This document shows positions 25,195-33,788 of a stretch of DNA of 33,788 nt, in pieces. Below the pieces are notes generated by a model, which searched no databases, was not told the DNA's origin, and worked only from the letters and a program-made list of their open reading frames with translations. This DNA is from Xanthomonas bromi (GTDB taxonomy: Bacteria; Pseudomonadota; Gammaproteobacteria; Xanthomonadales; Xanthomonadaceae). Numbering within the stretch: the first letter of the stretch is position 1; each line of letters starts with the position of its first letter. Position numbers and translations under genes: made by a program. The stretch is taken from assembly GCF_900092025.1 (NCBI RefSeq), contig NZ_FLTX01000050.1, positions 1-33,788 of the forward strand, read 5' to 3'.

Positions 25195-26889
25195 TCAGTC
25201 CTGTGAAGGGCGGTCGGGGGGAGATAGGGCGAACGGCCCGATCATGCTGCCGGTGAAGCCGCCGGCCTGTGCGGTACTGAGAAAGCCGGCATCGTCGTCG
25301 CGGCGTAGCGATTGCCAGCCGCGGCCATCGGCATCGAAGGCGAAGCTGTAGGCACCGCCATCACCGCTGATCTGCAGCCGCACCTGTGCCGTTGCCGGGA
25401 TGCGGGTCTGCGCCAGCGTGGTGGTGGTTGCGCCATCGCGCTTATCCAGGAACACCTGCACGGCGTCGCCATCGCGACGGATGCCGAGCGCATACCACGC
25501 GGTGGAATTCTGAAACGCGGCCAATCCCGCGCGCACGCCCGGCTGGGTTGGCACGGCCAGCGCGGTGCTGGCGGTGAAACGCGTATGTTGTTGGCGCCGT
25601 GCCAGAAACGCCGGCGTACCGGTGCCGTCCAGGCCCTGGCTGCTGGCATGGAGCGTCAACCAGCCCGCACGTGCGCGCAGGTCGGCCACGTCGTGCTTCG
25701 GCACCCGCACGGTCAGCCATTCGCGTTGCACTGTGGCCTGGTCGAAGTCGTCATGCCAGACGAAGTTGCCCGACAACGGCGCCTGCGCAGCAGGTGCCTT
25801 GGTGCCAGTGGGGGCCTTGGCAACGTAGGGGATGGGCTTTCCCGCCGGCAAGATCGATGGCCAGCCATCGCGCCATTGCACCGGCAGCAGGAACGTTTCG
25901 CGCCCGGTGTTGTAGCGATCGTCGCGATAGGGGCGGCTTGCGAGAAACACGGCCCACCACTGCCCATCGGGCGTGTCGACCAGATCCACGTGGCCGGCAT
26001 TGCTGATCGGATGGGCGCGCTCGGCGGGCAGGTCGCGTTGGGTCAGGATGGGATTGTGTGGCGCGGGTGCATACGGCCCCCACACGGTGCGACTACGCAA
26101 CACCACCTGCGAATGCTGCGGCCCGGTGCCGCCCTCGGCGCACGAGAGGTAATACCAACCATCGTGCTGATACAGGTGCGGGCCTTCGATCCAGATCGGC
26201 TTGCTGGCCACATCCACGCCACCGTTGAGCAACACCTTGCGCGGGCCGACCGGCTGGTTGGTGGCGATGTCCAAGCGCTGCATCCAGATGGCGCGATGCC
26301 CTTTGTACAACGGCGTGCCTTCCGGCGGGCCATTGTTGAGCAGGTAAGCACTGCCATCGGTATCGAAGAACAATGACGGGTCGATGCCATCGATGCCCGG
26401 CAACCACGTCAGCGCCGACCACGGACCTGCCGGATTGCTGGCGCTGGCGATGAAATTGCCACCGCTGTCCACTGCGGTGCCCACCACGTAAAAGCGTCCG
26501 TCGTGATGGCGGATGCTGGCCGCGAACATGCCGCGCGACATGCGCAGCCCGTCGTAATCGAGTTGCTCGCGGCGTTCGACCACATTGCCGATCTGCGTCC
26601 AGTGCACAAGATCGGTGCTTTCGAACACCGGGATCGCCGGGAAATACGCAAACGTCGAGTTGACCAGGTAGTAGTGCTCGCCGACGCGTGTGACGCTGGG
26701 GTCGGGATAGAACCCGGCCAGCACCGGGTTGCGGTAATGGCCGGCCGGCAGCGGCGTGGCGAACACCGCATCGTCGCCGCGGTAGTCGAACCAATCGAAG
26801 GCGACATCGGCAGACGCTTGCGCCTGCACGATCGCAGGCGCTGCCACGGCCATCAGCGCTTCCACACACATGGCGGCAAGCGCGCGCAT
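25195..26889 (-). CDS. Exported GH43 xylosidase/arabinofuranosidase with C-terminal beta-sandwich
   Basis: A 564-residue enzyme. The ATG at 26889 overlaps the manD stop as TGATG, a coupling arrangement, and starts a signal peptide ending near VQA (residue 23); a GTG at 26901 is the alternative. Catalytic residues: base Asp63 (FYPDPSV), Asp170 (GIDPSLF) and acid Glu235 (WIEGPHLY). The propeller covers about 50-350. The last 190 residues (WHDDFDQATVQREWLTVR onward) form the beta-sandwich that in many GH43 enzymes completes the active site. It probably trims arabinose or xylose from decorated oligosaccharides in the periplasm. By position it matches X. campestris gly43E. Compare the signal-less GH43 at 1617, which should act in the cytoplasm. 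Confidence 0.9.
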   Translation of the reverse strand: MRALAAMCVEALMAVAAPAIVQAQASADVAFDWFDYRGDDAVFATPLPAGHYRNPVLAGFYPDPSVTRVGEHYYLVNSTFAYFPAIPVFESTDLVHWTQIGNVVERREQLDYDGLRMSRGMFAASIRHHDGRFYVVGTAVDSGGNFIASASNPAGPWSALTWLPGIDGIDPSLFFDTDGSAYLLNNGPPEGTPLYKGHRAIWMQRLDIATNQPVGPRKVLLNGGVDVASKPIWIEGPHLYQHDGWYYLSCAEGGTGPQHSQVVLRSRTVWGPYAPAPHNPILTQRDLPAERAHPISNAGHVDLVDTPDGQWWAVFLASRPYRDDRYNTGRETFLLPVQWRDGWPSILPAGKPIPYVAKAPTGTKAPAAQAPLSGNFVWHDDFDQATVQREWLTVRVPKHDVADLRARAGWLTLHASSQGLDGTGTPAFLARRQQHTRFTASTALAVPTQPGVRAGLAAFQNSTAWYALGIRRDGDAVQVFLDKRDGATTTTLAQTRIPATAQVRLQISGDGGAYSFAFDADGRGWQSLRRDDDAGFLSTAQAGGFTGSMIGPFALSPPDRPSQD

Positions 26890-28148
26890 CACCAGTCCCA
26901 CATCGTGCCGTCTTCCAGCCGCGCCACCGGCAACTGTTTGGGCACGTACGGATACTTCGCTGCAAGCGTTTCATCGATCTCCACACCATGTCCGGGCGTT
27001 TCGCCGCAGTGCAGGCGGCCATCGCGAAACACGTAGTCATGCGGGAACACCGCATTGGCTTCGTCGGAATGGAACATGTACTCCTGGATGCCGAAGTTGG
27101 GCACCCAGGTGTCGAAGTGCAACGCCGCGCCCATGCATACCGGAGACAGATCGGTGGCGCCGTGGAAACCGGTCCGCACCTGATGCAGCGCGGCGAAATC
27201 GGCCAACCGGCGCAGGTGGGTGATCCCGCCCGCATGCACGATGGTGGTGCGGATGTAATCGATCAGCTGCTGTTCGATCAGGTGCTTGCAGTCCCAGATC
27301 GAATTGAACACCTCGCCCACTGCCAGTGGCGTCACCGTGTGCTGGCGAATGATTTCGAACGCGCGCTGATTTTCCGCCGGGGTGGCATCTTCCAGCCAGA
27401 ACAGCCGGTACGGCTCCAGGTCGCGGCCCAGGCGCGCGGCTTCGATCGGTGTGAGCCGGTGATGCGCGTCGTGCAGCAACTCGACCTCATCGCCGTGATC
27501 GCTGCGCAATTGCTCGAACAACTTGGGCACCATGCCGAGATAGCGGGGCGTGGACCACATGGTTTCGGTGGGTAGCTCGCTTTCGGCCGGTTCGTACGGC
27601 TTGCCCCCGACGGAAATACCGTAGGCCTTCTTGATGCCGGGCACGCCGCATTGCGCGCGAATCGCCAGAAAGCCCATCTCGCGGAAGCGGCCCATTTCAT
27701 CGCTGGTCTCGGCGATATCGCGGCCATTGGCGTGGCCATACACCAGCGCGCCTTCGCGCGAGCGCCCACCGAGCAGCTGATACAACGGCATGCCGGCCAT
27801 CTTGCCCAGGATGTCCCACAACGCCACATCCACCGCGGCAATGGCGCTCATCGTCACCGGCCCGCGCCGCCAGTACGCGCCACGGTAGAAGAACTGCCAG
27901 ATGTCTTCGATCCGGCCGGCATCGCGGCCAATCAGATTCGGCACCAGGTGTTCCTGCAGATACGCGGCCACTGCCAATTCGCGCCCATTGAGCGTGGCAT
28001 CGCCCAGCCCGGCGATGCCCGAGCGCGTGCGGATCTTCAGGGTGACGAAATTGCGGCCGGGGCAGGTGACGATGACGCGTGCCTCGACGATCTCGCGATC
28101 GCGGGCGGAACCTTGCAGCGGTGCAGGGGAGTCGGAAGTCTGTGACAT
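26889..28148 (-). CDS. manD: D-mannonate dehydratase, enolase superfamily (ManD)
   Basis: A 419-residue cytoplasmic enzyme that removes water from D-mannonate to give 2-keto-3-deoxygluconate. The active-site set of the characterised Novosphingobium ManD is present with a constant offset of 17: Arg164 and Tyr176 ([14 protein letters not shown]), Asp227 and His229 (LLHDAHH), Glu253 (WLEDATP) and Glu279 (LAVGEVF). This is much stronger support than general family likeness. It replaces the unrelated UxuA enzyme of E. coli in this pathway. The start at 28148 ([10 protein letters not shown]) is preceded by a GAGCGAGAT stretch and gives about 15 residues more than the family core. It lies 11 nt after the esterase stop and overlaps the GH43 start. 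Confidence 0.95.
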   Translation of the reverse strand: MSQTSDSPAPLQGSARDREIVEARVIVTCPGRNFVTLKIRTRSGIAGLGDATLNGRELAVAAYLQEHLVPNLIGRDAGRIEDIWQFFYRGAYWRRGPVTMSAIAAVDVALWDILGKMAGMPLYQLLGGRSREGALVYGHANGRDIAETSDEMGRFREMGFLAIRAQCGVPGIKKAYGISVGGKPYEPAESELPTETMWSTPRYLGMVPKLFEQLRSDHGDEVELLHDAHHRLTPIEAARLGRDLEPYRLFWLEDATPAENQRAFEIIRQHTVTPLAVGEVFNSIWDCKHLIEQQLIDYIRTTIVHAGGITHLRRLADFAALHQVRTGFHGATDLSPVCMGAALHFDTWVPNFGIQEYMFHSDEANAVFPHDYVFRDGRLHCGETPGHGVEIDETLAAKYPYVPKQLPVARLEDGTMWDW

Positions 28149-28159
28149 CGTGATCTCGC

Positions 28160-30127
28160 TCAGGGGGAAGAGGTGGACGTGATGGGAAGTTCGAACGGGC
28201 CGGCGGGCAGGCCGCTGCGGTCGTACAAGGTGCACACCGGGCTGTCGGCCCAGCAATAGCGCACGCGGGTGGCCTGCACGCCTGCGGGAACACGCAGGCT
28301 GATCGCGCGCCCGGACAGCGTGGCAGTGGTGTAGCGGCAGCTGCCGGCAGCGTCGCCGCATAGCGCGAAACCGATCGGCGCGTCGTTGCCGTAACTCAGC
28401 AGCGTGGCATCGACATCGTCGAAATCGATGCGTACGCTCTCGCCCTCGCGGCCCGCGCCGTGCGGCACCGGCCCGGACGCGGCAATCGCTTCGCCATACA
28501 CCACGTGCCGCGCTGCACGCGCCAGGCGCCGACCTAGCTCTTGCTTGTTGGCCGGATGGATGTCGTAGCGGTCGCCGATATCGATCGCTACCGCCAACCC
28601 TGCGTGTGCGTCGTTGGCGACGAAGCGCCGTTGCGCCTCGCGCAATTGCGCCCAACCGCTTTCGGTCGGCTGGGTGGGCGGTGCGCCGTAATTGGCCAGC
28701 TGCACCACCAGCAACGGAAGCGCCGCGCCGAAGCGCTGCCGCCAGTCGCGCTGCCATGCGCTGAGCAGGGCAGGGTAATGCGCCGCATCGCCGGCATTGG
28801 ATTCGCCCTGGTACCACAGCACGCCGCGCAGGCCCAGCTGCCCGAGCGGGGCGATCATGCCGTTGTACAAGGTGGTCAACCCGGCAGCCGACGACCACGG
28901 TGCGCGCGGTGGCGTGCCCACTACCTGCGGCACGATGTGGTATTGCCACGGGGCGTCCAGCGCCAGCGTGCTGCCATCGGCAAATTGCAGTGCGCGCGAT
29001 TGCGCGTCGCCCAGCAAGCCGCCGCGTCGATAGGTATTGAGCACATTGAGCACGATGCTGTTGCGCCCGGCATGCAGCCGTCCGCGCGGCAACGCGTAGC
29101 GACGCGGCTGATCGGCACCATAGCTGCTCCCCACGCCGCGCCCGTTGACCCAGGTCTGGTCCAGCTCGTCCACCGGCCCCAGCAACAACGCGGCGTCCTG
29201 TGCGGCCTGTGCCTGGGTCAGCTCGACGCTGGTGCGGTACCAGACCATGCCGTTGAAGCCGACCAGTTGCGGCACGCCCCAGTCGTCCCACGCGCCCAGT
29301 GCGGGCGGCGCGGCCTGCCAGTCGCCGGGCGCATCGGGCTGCCAGGGTTCGCCTTCGCCGTGCGCATGCCACCAGGTTTCCCACAGCGCGGCCCAACGCG
29401 GTGCGGCCGCCACCGGGTCGGTGGCGTAACGCGCCAGCACATCCAGGGCCGGGCCATCGTCGCCGGCCCCGCGCAAGGCCTTCTCGCCGATCCAGGCCTG
29501 CATTTGCGAACCGCCCCATGAGGCGTTGATCAAGCCCATCGGCACCTCGACGCTCTTCTGTAACTCGCGCGCAAAGTAGTAACACGCGGCCGAAAAGTCC
29601 TTCACCGTCTCCGGCGTGGTGCGCTGCCACGTTGCTGCGCCACCGAAGCCGCGTTGCGGCAATGGGCTGGATTGCGCCGGTACCTTGAACAGGCGGATGG
29701 TGGGATGGTCGGCATCGGCAATCTCGCTGCGCGAATCCAGCGTGCGATGCACCTGCAGTTCCATGTTCGATTGCCCCGAACACAGCCAGACATCACCGAT
29801 CAGGACATCGTCGATCTGTTGCACGACACCGTTGGCCGTGCTGGCCTTCAGGCGGTACGGGCCGCCGGCGGCATGCGCGGGCAGGCGCGTCTCCCAGTGC
29901 CCTTGCCGGTCTGCGCGCACGTGCGCCTGCGTCGTGTCCAGGTGCACCGTGATACGCGTGCCCGGTGCCGCATCGCCCCACAGGCGGATCGGCGCATCGC
30001 GCTGCAGCACCGCATGCTCCTGGAAGACCGGATGCAGCAGCAGCGGTGCGTCCGCAGCGCCAGCAAGTTGCGGGAGTAGCAACGCCGATAACGTACCGAT
30101 CAAGACCTTGACGCGACGTGCGCTCAC
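28160..30127 (-). CDS. Exported SGNH acetylesterase (sialate-O-acetylesterase-like)
   Basis: A 655-residue exported enzyme. The GTG at 30127 overlaps the agu67A stop as GTGA and opens a signal peptide ([24 protein letters not shown]). The catalytic Ser120 lies in [11 protein letters not shown] second conserved block is [13 protein letters not shown], and the acid/base pair is in [18 protein letters not shown] beta-sandwich (GH2-like) domain interrupts the SGNH fold around [12 protein letters not shown] to [11 protein letters not shown]. Despite the family name, position between GH67 and ManD points to removal of acetyl groups from glucuronoxylan oligosaccharides, which would clear the way for GH67. 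By position it matches the gene I recall as axeXA in X. campestris. Acetylxylan activity is inferred. Confidence 0.88.
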   Translation of the reverse strand: MSARRVKVLIGTLSALLLPQLAGAADAPLLLHPVFQEHAVLQRDAPIRLWGDAAPGTRITVHLDTTQAHVRADRQGHWETRLPAHAAGGPYRLKASTANGVVQQIDDVLIGDVWLCSGQSNMELQVHRTLDSRSEIADADHPTIRLFKVPAQSSPLPQRGFGGAATWQRTTPETVKDFSAACYYFARELQKSVEVPMGLINASWGGSQMQAWIGEKALRGAGDDGPALDVLARYATDPVAAAPRWAALWETWWHAHGEGEPWQPDAPGDWQAAPPALGAWDDWGVPQLVGFNGMVWYRTSVELTQAQAAQDAALLLGPVDELDQTWVNGRGVGSSYGADQPRRYALPRGRLHAGRNSIVLNVLNTYRRGGLLGDAQSRALQFADGSTLALDAPWQYHIVPQVVGTPPRAPWSSAAGLTTLYNGMIAPLGQLGLRGVLWYQGESNAGDAAHYPALLSAWQRDWRQRFGAALPLLVVQLANYGAPPTQPTESGWAQLREAQRRFVANDAHAGLAVAIDIGDRYDIHPANKQELGRRLARAARHVVYGEAIAASGPVPHGAGREGESVRIDFDDVDATLLSYGNDAPIGFALCGDAAGSCRYTTATLSGRAISLRVPAGVQATRVRYCWADSPVCTLYDRSGLPAGPFELPITSTSSP

Positions 30128-32334
30128 TTCGGATTCCCCGGTGCATACGGAAAGGTCAGTGCCTGGTAATACGCCAGCGGATGCGTCGGCGGGGTCACGC
30201 CGGCAGCCAGCGGGCGCCCCGACACACTCTGAAAATAGGCGATGCTGGCATCGCGCCACCAGCGCGCCTCACGCTGCTGGATGGCCAGAAAATCGGCCAC
30301 CTGCCGATAGCGCTGTGCATCGATCTTGCCGGCGAGGCCTTGCCAGGTCGCGCGCATCGCAGCCACCTCGGCCACGCCATGATCGTAATGCCACACCAGC
30401 TCGTCCCACAGCGGCCTGCCGGAGGCCATGCGGTGATCCCACGGCACATGATGGAACCACAGCAACAACTGTTCCGGCACGCGCTGTACATCGCCGAACA
30501 CGCGTGCGACCGGCGGCGCATATTGCGCAACGGCATCGCTGCCGCTGGCGCTGCGGTCGAAGCCAATGCCCTTGCGGTCGGCGCGGTGGTAATACACCGG
30601 GTCCCAGTCCGGGCGTTCGCTGCCGGCGTCCCACGGTGCCGGGCCATAATGGTGGCCGCGCCCCATCAGGTGATGCAGGCCGAGCGGTGTCATGTAATCC
30701 ACCACCGCCTCGCGCGACCGCAGCATCATGCCGACCACCGGCTCGACCACCGCGGGATCGTTGGAAAACGTCATACGCACCCATTCCTGCGCAATCGCGC
30801 GCGGCGACAGTTGCGGGTCCCACGCCAGCCGCCCATACGCATACCAGTTGGCCTGATCGAAGATCGAGCCGCTCCAGTTGCGGTCTGCGCCGATATTGGC
30901 CACGCCCGCAATACCTGTCAGTCGCGTGCGTTTGGTATCGGTGAACAGGCTGCCATCCACCGCCTTCGCCACTGTCGAGCCCTTGCCGCGCGCATAGGTG
31001 TCGGCCTGCAAGGTCTCGGAAAACAGCGGACCCAGGTACGCCAGATGCGTGGAAAAGCCCAGATATTCCTTGGTGATCTGGAACTCCGGCATCAACGGCG
31101 TCTTGCGCATCGCACCGAACAACGGGTGAAACGGCTCGCGTGGCTGGAAGTCGATGGCGCCGTTTTTCACCTGCACGATCACGTTGTCGCGAAAGGCGCC
31201 ATCCAGCGGCACGAACTCGCTGTACGCCTGCTTGGCGCGGTCGTCCGGCTGCTCATGCGAGTAGACGAAGGCGCGCCACATCACCACCCCGCCATGCGGC
31301 GCCAGTGCATCGGCCAGCAGGTTCGCGCCATCGGCATGGCTGCGTCCATAGTCCTGCGGGCCGGGCTGGCCTTCGGAATTGGCCTTGACCAAGAACCCGC
31401 CGAAATCCGGAATGCGCGCGTAGATGTCATTGGCTTTGTCGCGCCACCAGCGTTGTACGCGCGGATCCAGTGGGTCGGCGGTTTTCAAACCACCAATCTC
31501 GATGGGTGCACTGAAGCGCGCGCTGAGAAACACGCGAATGCCATACGGACGAAACACCTTCGCCAGTGCCGCGGCCTTGTCCAGGTACGGCGGCGTCAGA
31601 CTCAACGCCTTGGCATTGACGTTGTTGAGCACGGTGCCATTGATGCCCAGCGACGCGTTGGCGCGTGCGTAGTCGGTGTAGCGCGGATCCAGGTAGCCGG
31701 GCAGCGTCTGCCAGTTCCACAGCGACGCACCGGCATAACCACGTTCCACCAGACCATCGAGATTGTCCCAATGATTGAGCATGCGCAGCTGCAGGCGCGG
31801 CGATGCGCGCACATCCAGCGCCGTCAGCGATTGCCCGGTCTGCAGCAAACGCAACAGGTGGAACGCACCGTATAAAACACCGATATCGCTGCCGCCGACA
31901 ATGGCCGTGATGCGATGTCCATCCACGTCGATGCGACGGAGCAGGTAGCCCTCGCGGCCCAACTGGCGGGTCTGCAGCTTCAAGGCAGCGATCTGTGGCG
32001 CGGTGGCGGCGCCCAGCACAATCGCGCCATCGCGCGTCACCGCGTCTACGTGCGGCGGCGTGCGTCCCAGCAAACCCTGCAGGCCACGCTCCAGTTCGTT
32101 GCGTGCTGCATGCAGGGTGGGCGAGTCGCCGACCACGACCAGCTCGCTGGTGCTGTCACGCAATTGCGCGGCATTGGCCAGCGGCGGGTAGCGCAACCAT
32201 AAATCGTAGCCGTCCTGCGCACGCGCGCTGACGGTGGCCAGCAGGCCGCCGCACAGGAGCGTCAGCCACATCAGGCACTGCAGCGGAAATGTGCCGACAC
32301 CGGCGCCATGTCGCTTCAATCTAGACCCACTCAT
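30124..32334 (-). CDS. agu67A: GH67 alpha-glucuronidase, exported
   Basis: A 736-residue enzyme that removes (4-O-methyl)glucuronic acid from the non-reducing end of xylo-oligosaccharides. The start at 32334 (MSGSRLKRHG) gives a signal sequence with hydrophobic core MWLTLLCGGLLATV ending at ARAQ; the longer frame reaches 32493 but overlaps xylR. Candidate catalytic residues are Glu321 (LVKANSEGQPGP), Asp395 (NGAIDFQPREP) and Glu423 (QITKEYLG); their spacing matches the Glu292, Asp365 and Glu393 set of Cellvibrio GH67. The domain order is an N-terminal beta-sandwich (about 45-175), a barrel (about 180-500) and a helical end. It heads the six-gene minus-strand operon. Its length fits the family (about 700-730). 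Confidence 0.96.
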   Translation of the reverse strand: MSGSRLKRHGAGVGTFPLQCLMWLTLLCGGLLATVSARAQDGYDLWLRYPPLANAAQLRDSTSELVVVGDSPTLHAARNELERGLQGLLGRTPPHVDAVTRDGAIVLGAATAPQIAALKLQTRQLGREGYLLRRIDVDGHRITAIVGGSDIGVLYGAFHLLRLLQTGQSLTALDVRASPRLQLRMLNHWDNLDGLVERGYAGASLWNWQTLPGYLDPRYTDYARANASLGINGTVLNNVNAKALSLTPPYLDKAAALAKVFRPYGIRVFLSARFSAPIEIGGLKTADPLDPRVQRWWRDKANDIYARIPDFGGFLVKANSEGQPGPQDYGRSHADGANLLADALAPHGGVVMWRAFVYSHEQPDDRAKQAYSEFVPLDGAFRDNVIVQVKNGAIDFQPREPFHPLFGAMRKTPLMPEFQITKEYLGFSTHLAYLGPLFSETLQADTYARGKGSTVAKAVDGSLFTDTKRTRLTGIAGVANIGADRNWSGSIFDQANWYAYGRLAWDPQLSPRAIAQEWVRMTFSNDPAVVEPVVGMMLRSREAVVDYMTPLGLHHLMGRGHHYGPAPWDAGSERPDWDPVYYHRADRKGIGFDRSASGSDAVAQYAPPVARVFGDVQRVPEQLLLWFHHVPWDHRMASGRPLWDELVWHYDHGVAEVAAMRATWQGLAGKIDAQRYRQVADFLAIQQREARWWRDASIAYFQSVSGRPLAAGVTPPTHPLAYYQALTFPYAPGNPK

Positions 32335-32495
32335 GCAGCATGCTCCAGCGCGACGCGTGCATGCAGGCGCATATCGCCGCTCTGCCTGCTTCCCGGTACC
32401 ATGGCGCGCACCGTCATGCCTGCACGCGGCGCCCGCGTTACCCCGGCAGCGCCTGTGCACCCCGCAGTTTTCGCACGCAGTTGAAGAGGCCACGC
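32335..32495. other. Divergent promoter region between agu67A and xylR
   Basis: These 161 bases must hold the start signals of both genes. No match to TGGTAGCGCTAACA is present. It holds several GC-rich inverted repeats (GCGTGCATGCAGGC against GCCTGCACGC with a 4-nt bulge; GGTACC near 32397). I cannot place promoters with confidence. Confidence 0.45.
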
Positions 32496-33563
32496 TTGGA
32501 GAAAGTCAGGAAATCGGTCCGCCGCACCAGCCGCGCGACCACCATCGACGAGGTGGCGGCGCTGGCGAAGGTGTCGCCGATGACGGTCTCGCGCGTGGTC
32601 AACAACACCGGCAGCGTGCGCGATGCCACCCGCGAACGGGTCATGCGTGCGGTCGACAAGCTGGGCTACACGCCCAATCTTGCTGCCAGCGCATTGGCGG
32701 CCGCGCAGAGCACGCGGATTGCGTTGATCTACAGCGATCCCAGCGGTGCCTATTTGCGCGAGTTGCTGCTGGGCGTGTTGCGGGTTGCCTCGCGGACCTC
32801 GATCCAGCTGGTGATCGATTGCTGGGACGACCTGGACGCCGATGCCGAACGTAAGGCGGCACGCAAGCTCGCCAAAGGCGTTGCCGGCGTGATCCTGCCG
32901 CCGCCCTTGTGCGAATCCAGGGCCGCAGTGCTGGAATTGGTACGCGCCAAGGTGCCGGTGGTGGCGATCGCCTCCAACCATTTCAGCCCGGATGTCGCGT
33001 GTGTGCGCATCGACGAATTCGCTGCTGCAAAGGAGATCACCGAACACTTGATCGCACAGGGGCATACGCGCATCGGCTATATCGCCGGGCATCCGAACCT
33101 GTCCGCCAGTACGCGGCGCTTCGAAGGCTTTCAGGCGGCGCTGGCAGACGCCGGTTTGCGCCTGGATCGACGCTTGGTGCAGCCGGGCGATTACACCTAC
33201 AAATCCGGCTTGGTCGCCACCGAAAAACTGCTGGCGCGCAAACGTCGCCCCAGCGCCATCTTCGCCAGTAACGACGACATGGCCGCAGCCGCCATCTCGG
33301 TCGCGCATCGGCGTGGGCTGGATGTGCCGCGCGACCTGTCGGTGGTCGGGTTCGACGATACCTCTGCCGCCACTGCGGTATGGCCCGAAATCACCACTGT
33401 GCAACAGCCCATCGCCGCCATGGCCGATGCCGCGCTGGACATCCTGCTGAAGACGATTCGCGCCAAGGAGCGTACGGCGAAGATGGTCGATCATGTGGTC
33501 GCGCACCTGCTGGTCAAGCGGGATTCGGTGGCCGCACCGACAGCGGACGATGCGACCGAGTAA
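32496..33563 (+). CDS. xylR: LacI-family transcriptional repressor XylR
   Basis: A 355-residue regulator. The DNA-binding helix-turn-helix is at about 16-37 (TIDEVAALAKVSPMTVSRVVNN), followed by the hinge YTPNLAASALAAAQS. The periplasmic-binding-like ligand domain then runs from RIALIYSDPSG, with DEFAAAKEITEHLIAQGHTRIGYIAG and FASNDDMAAAAISVAHRRGLDVPRDLSVVGFDD. The start is unclear: the frame runs back to 32340, but a TTG at 32496 preceded by AGAGG with 6-nt spacing gives the normal family length. It is divergent from agu67A. In X. campestris the repressor named XylR binds the xyl-box and responds to xylo-oligosaccharides; the identity here rests on position and on the boxes at 7324 and 7485. 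Confidence 0.88.
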   Translation: MEKVRKSVRRTSRATTIDEVAALAKVSPMTVSRVVNNTGSVRDATRERVMRAVDKLGYTPNLAASALAAAQSTRIALIYSDPSGAYLRELLLGVLRVASRTSIQLVIDCWDDLDADAERKAARKLAKGVAGVILPPPLCESRAAVLELVRAKVPVVAIASNHFSPDVACVRIDEFAAAKEITEHLIAQGHTRIGYIAGHPNLSASTRRFEGFQAALADAGLRLDRRLVQPGDYTYKSGLVATEKLLARKRRPSAIFASNDDMAAAAISVAHRRGLDVPRDLSVVGFDDTSAATAVWPEITTVQQPIAAMADAALDILLKTIRAKERTAKMVDHVVAHLLVKRDSVAAPTADDATE

Positions 33564-33750
33564 ACGGAGCGATCGGACGACTACATCGCCGCAAGGCCGA
33601 CGATGCGGTGACATCACCGACCTGCATGTCACAGGCGGGGAGTGCGGATGTGAGTCCACTGACCTTGTTATCGCTCACCATGTTGGCAGCCATTCCTGAC
33701 GCTCGCACTGTTGTACCTGGTGCGCCGTTGCAGTGCAGAGACGCATTGCA

Positions 33751-33777
33751 CACGCGCCTCGTTAAACGAAGCGCGTG
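33751..33777. repeat. Near-perfect inverted repeat downstream of xylR
   Basis: CACGCGC pairs with GCGCGTG, then one mismatch, then TCGT pairs with ACGA around a 3-nt loop. It lies 187 nt after the xylR stop. No T-tract follows on the plus strand within the window, so it may be a terminator without a tail, or an operator for a gene beyond the window edge. Confidence 0.55.
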
Positions 33778-33788
33778 CTGTGGCGACG

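Noticed and set aside
23336..25351. A 671-residue open frame antisense to the GH3 gene
   Set aside because: It has no recognisable motif, and the opposite strand carries a complete GH3 with signal peptide, nucleophile and PA14 domain.
30118..31875. A 585-residue open frame antisense to agu67A
   Set aside because: The composition is that of a shadow frame, and the GH67 protein on the other strand is full length with its catalytic residues.
1..33788. CRISPR arrays, tRNA or rRNA genes, insertion sequences and prophage genes
   Set aside because: I looked for spaced direct repeats, transposase motifs, cloverleaf-like segments and integrase sequences and saw none that I could support by eye.

Overview
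The window is high-GC gammaproteobacterial DNA that looks like a Xanthomonas chromosome. The reasons are a large Caulobacter-type TonB-dependent receptor, Xanthomonas-style spacing, and a gene order that I recognise from the xylan utilization system described in X. campestris (TonB receptor XytB, LacI repressor XylR, operator TGGTAGCGCTAACA). I infer the genus from gene content and operator sequence; no database search was possible. The core of the locus is therefore a known system, and the new material is mostly in how this copy has been rearranged and in what it carries along.

Layout. Positions 1-1132 hold an RraB-like protein and an outer-membrane lipocalin, both unrelated to xylan. Positions 1617-7202 (minus strand) form an uptake operon: TonB receptor, then a GPH-family sugar symporter, then a cytoplasmic GH43 enzyme. 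It diverges from a plus-strand operon (7664-12764) made of a hexuronate transporter, two tandem divergent GH10 xylanases and glucuronate isomerase uxaC. The 461-nt divergent region holds two XylR operators, one for each direction. The first tandem GH10 gene is broken by a 14-nt deletion. The second is preceded by the degraded 3' end of a second transporter gene, so the transporter-xylanase module was duplicated and each copy has lost one member.

Positions 13112-15590 hold two tandem paralogous secreted proteins of unknown function, each closed by an almost identical strong terminator. A canonical GH10 xylanase (15947-17134) and an SMP-30/gluconolactonase-type protein (17348-18385) follow. Positions 18386-20657 are an unrelated interlude: a 52-residue DUF2256 zinc-ribbon-like protein, two small membrane proteins and a VOC-fold protein. 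Positions 20883-32334 (minus strand) are a tightly packed operon: agu67A (GH67 alpha-glucuronidase), an SGNH acetylesterase, manD, a GH43, a GH3 beta-xylosidase and uxuB. Divergent from it is the LacI-type regulator xylR (32496-33563).

How the genes fit together (inference from the families). Secreted GH10 enzymes cut glucuronoxylan. The TonB receptor imports decorated oligosaccharides into the periplasm, where the acetylesterase, GH67, GH43 and GH3 strip and shorten them. The GPH symporter carries xylo-oligosaccharides inward for the cytoplasmic GH43. The hexuronate transporter carries glucuronate inward, and UxaC, UxuB and ManD convert it through fructuronate and mannonate to 2-keto-3-deoxygluconate. 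XylR represses when inducer is absent. Xylose isomerase, xylulokinase and KDG kinase are not in the window.
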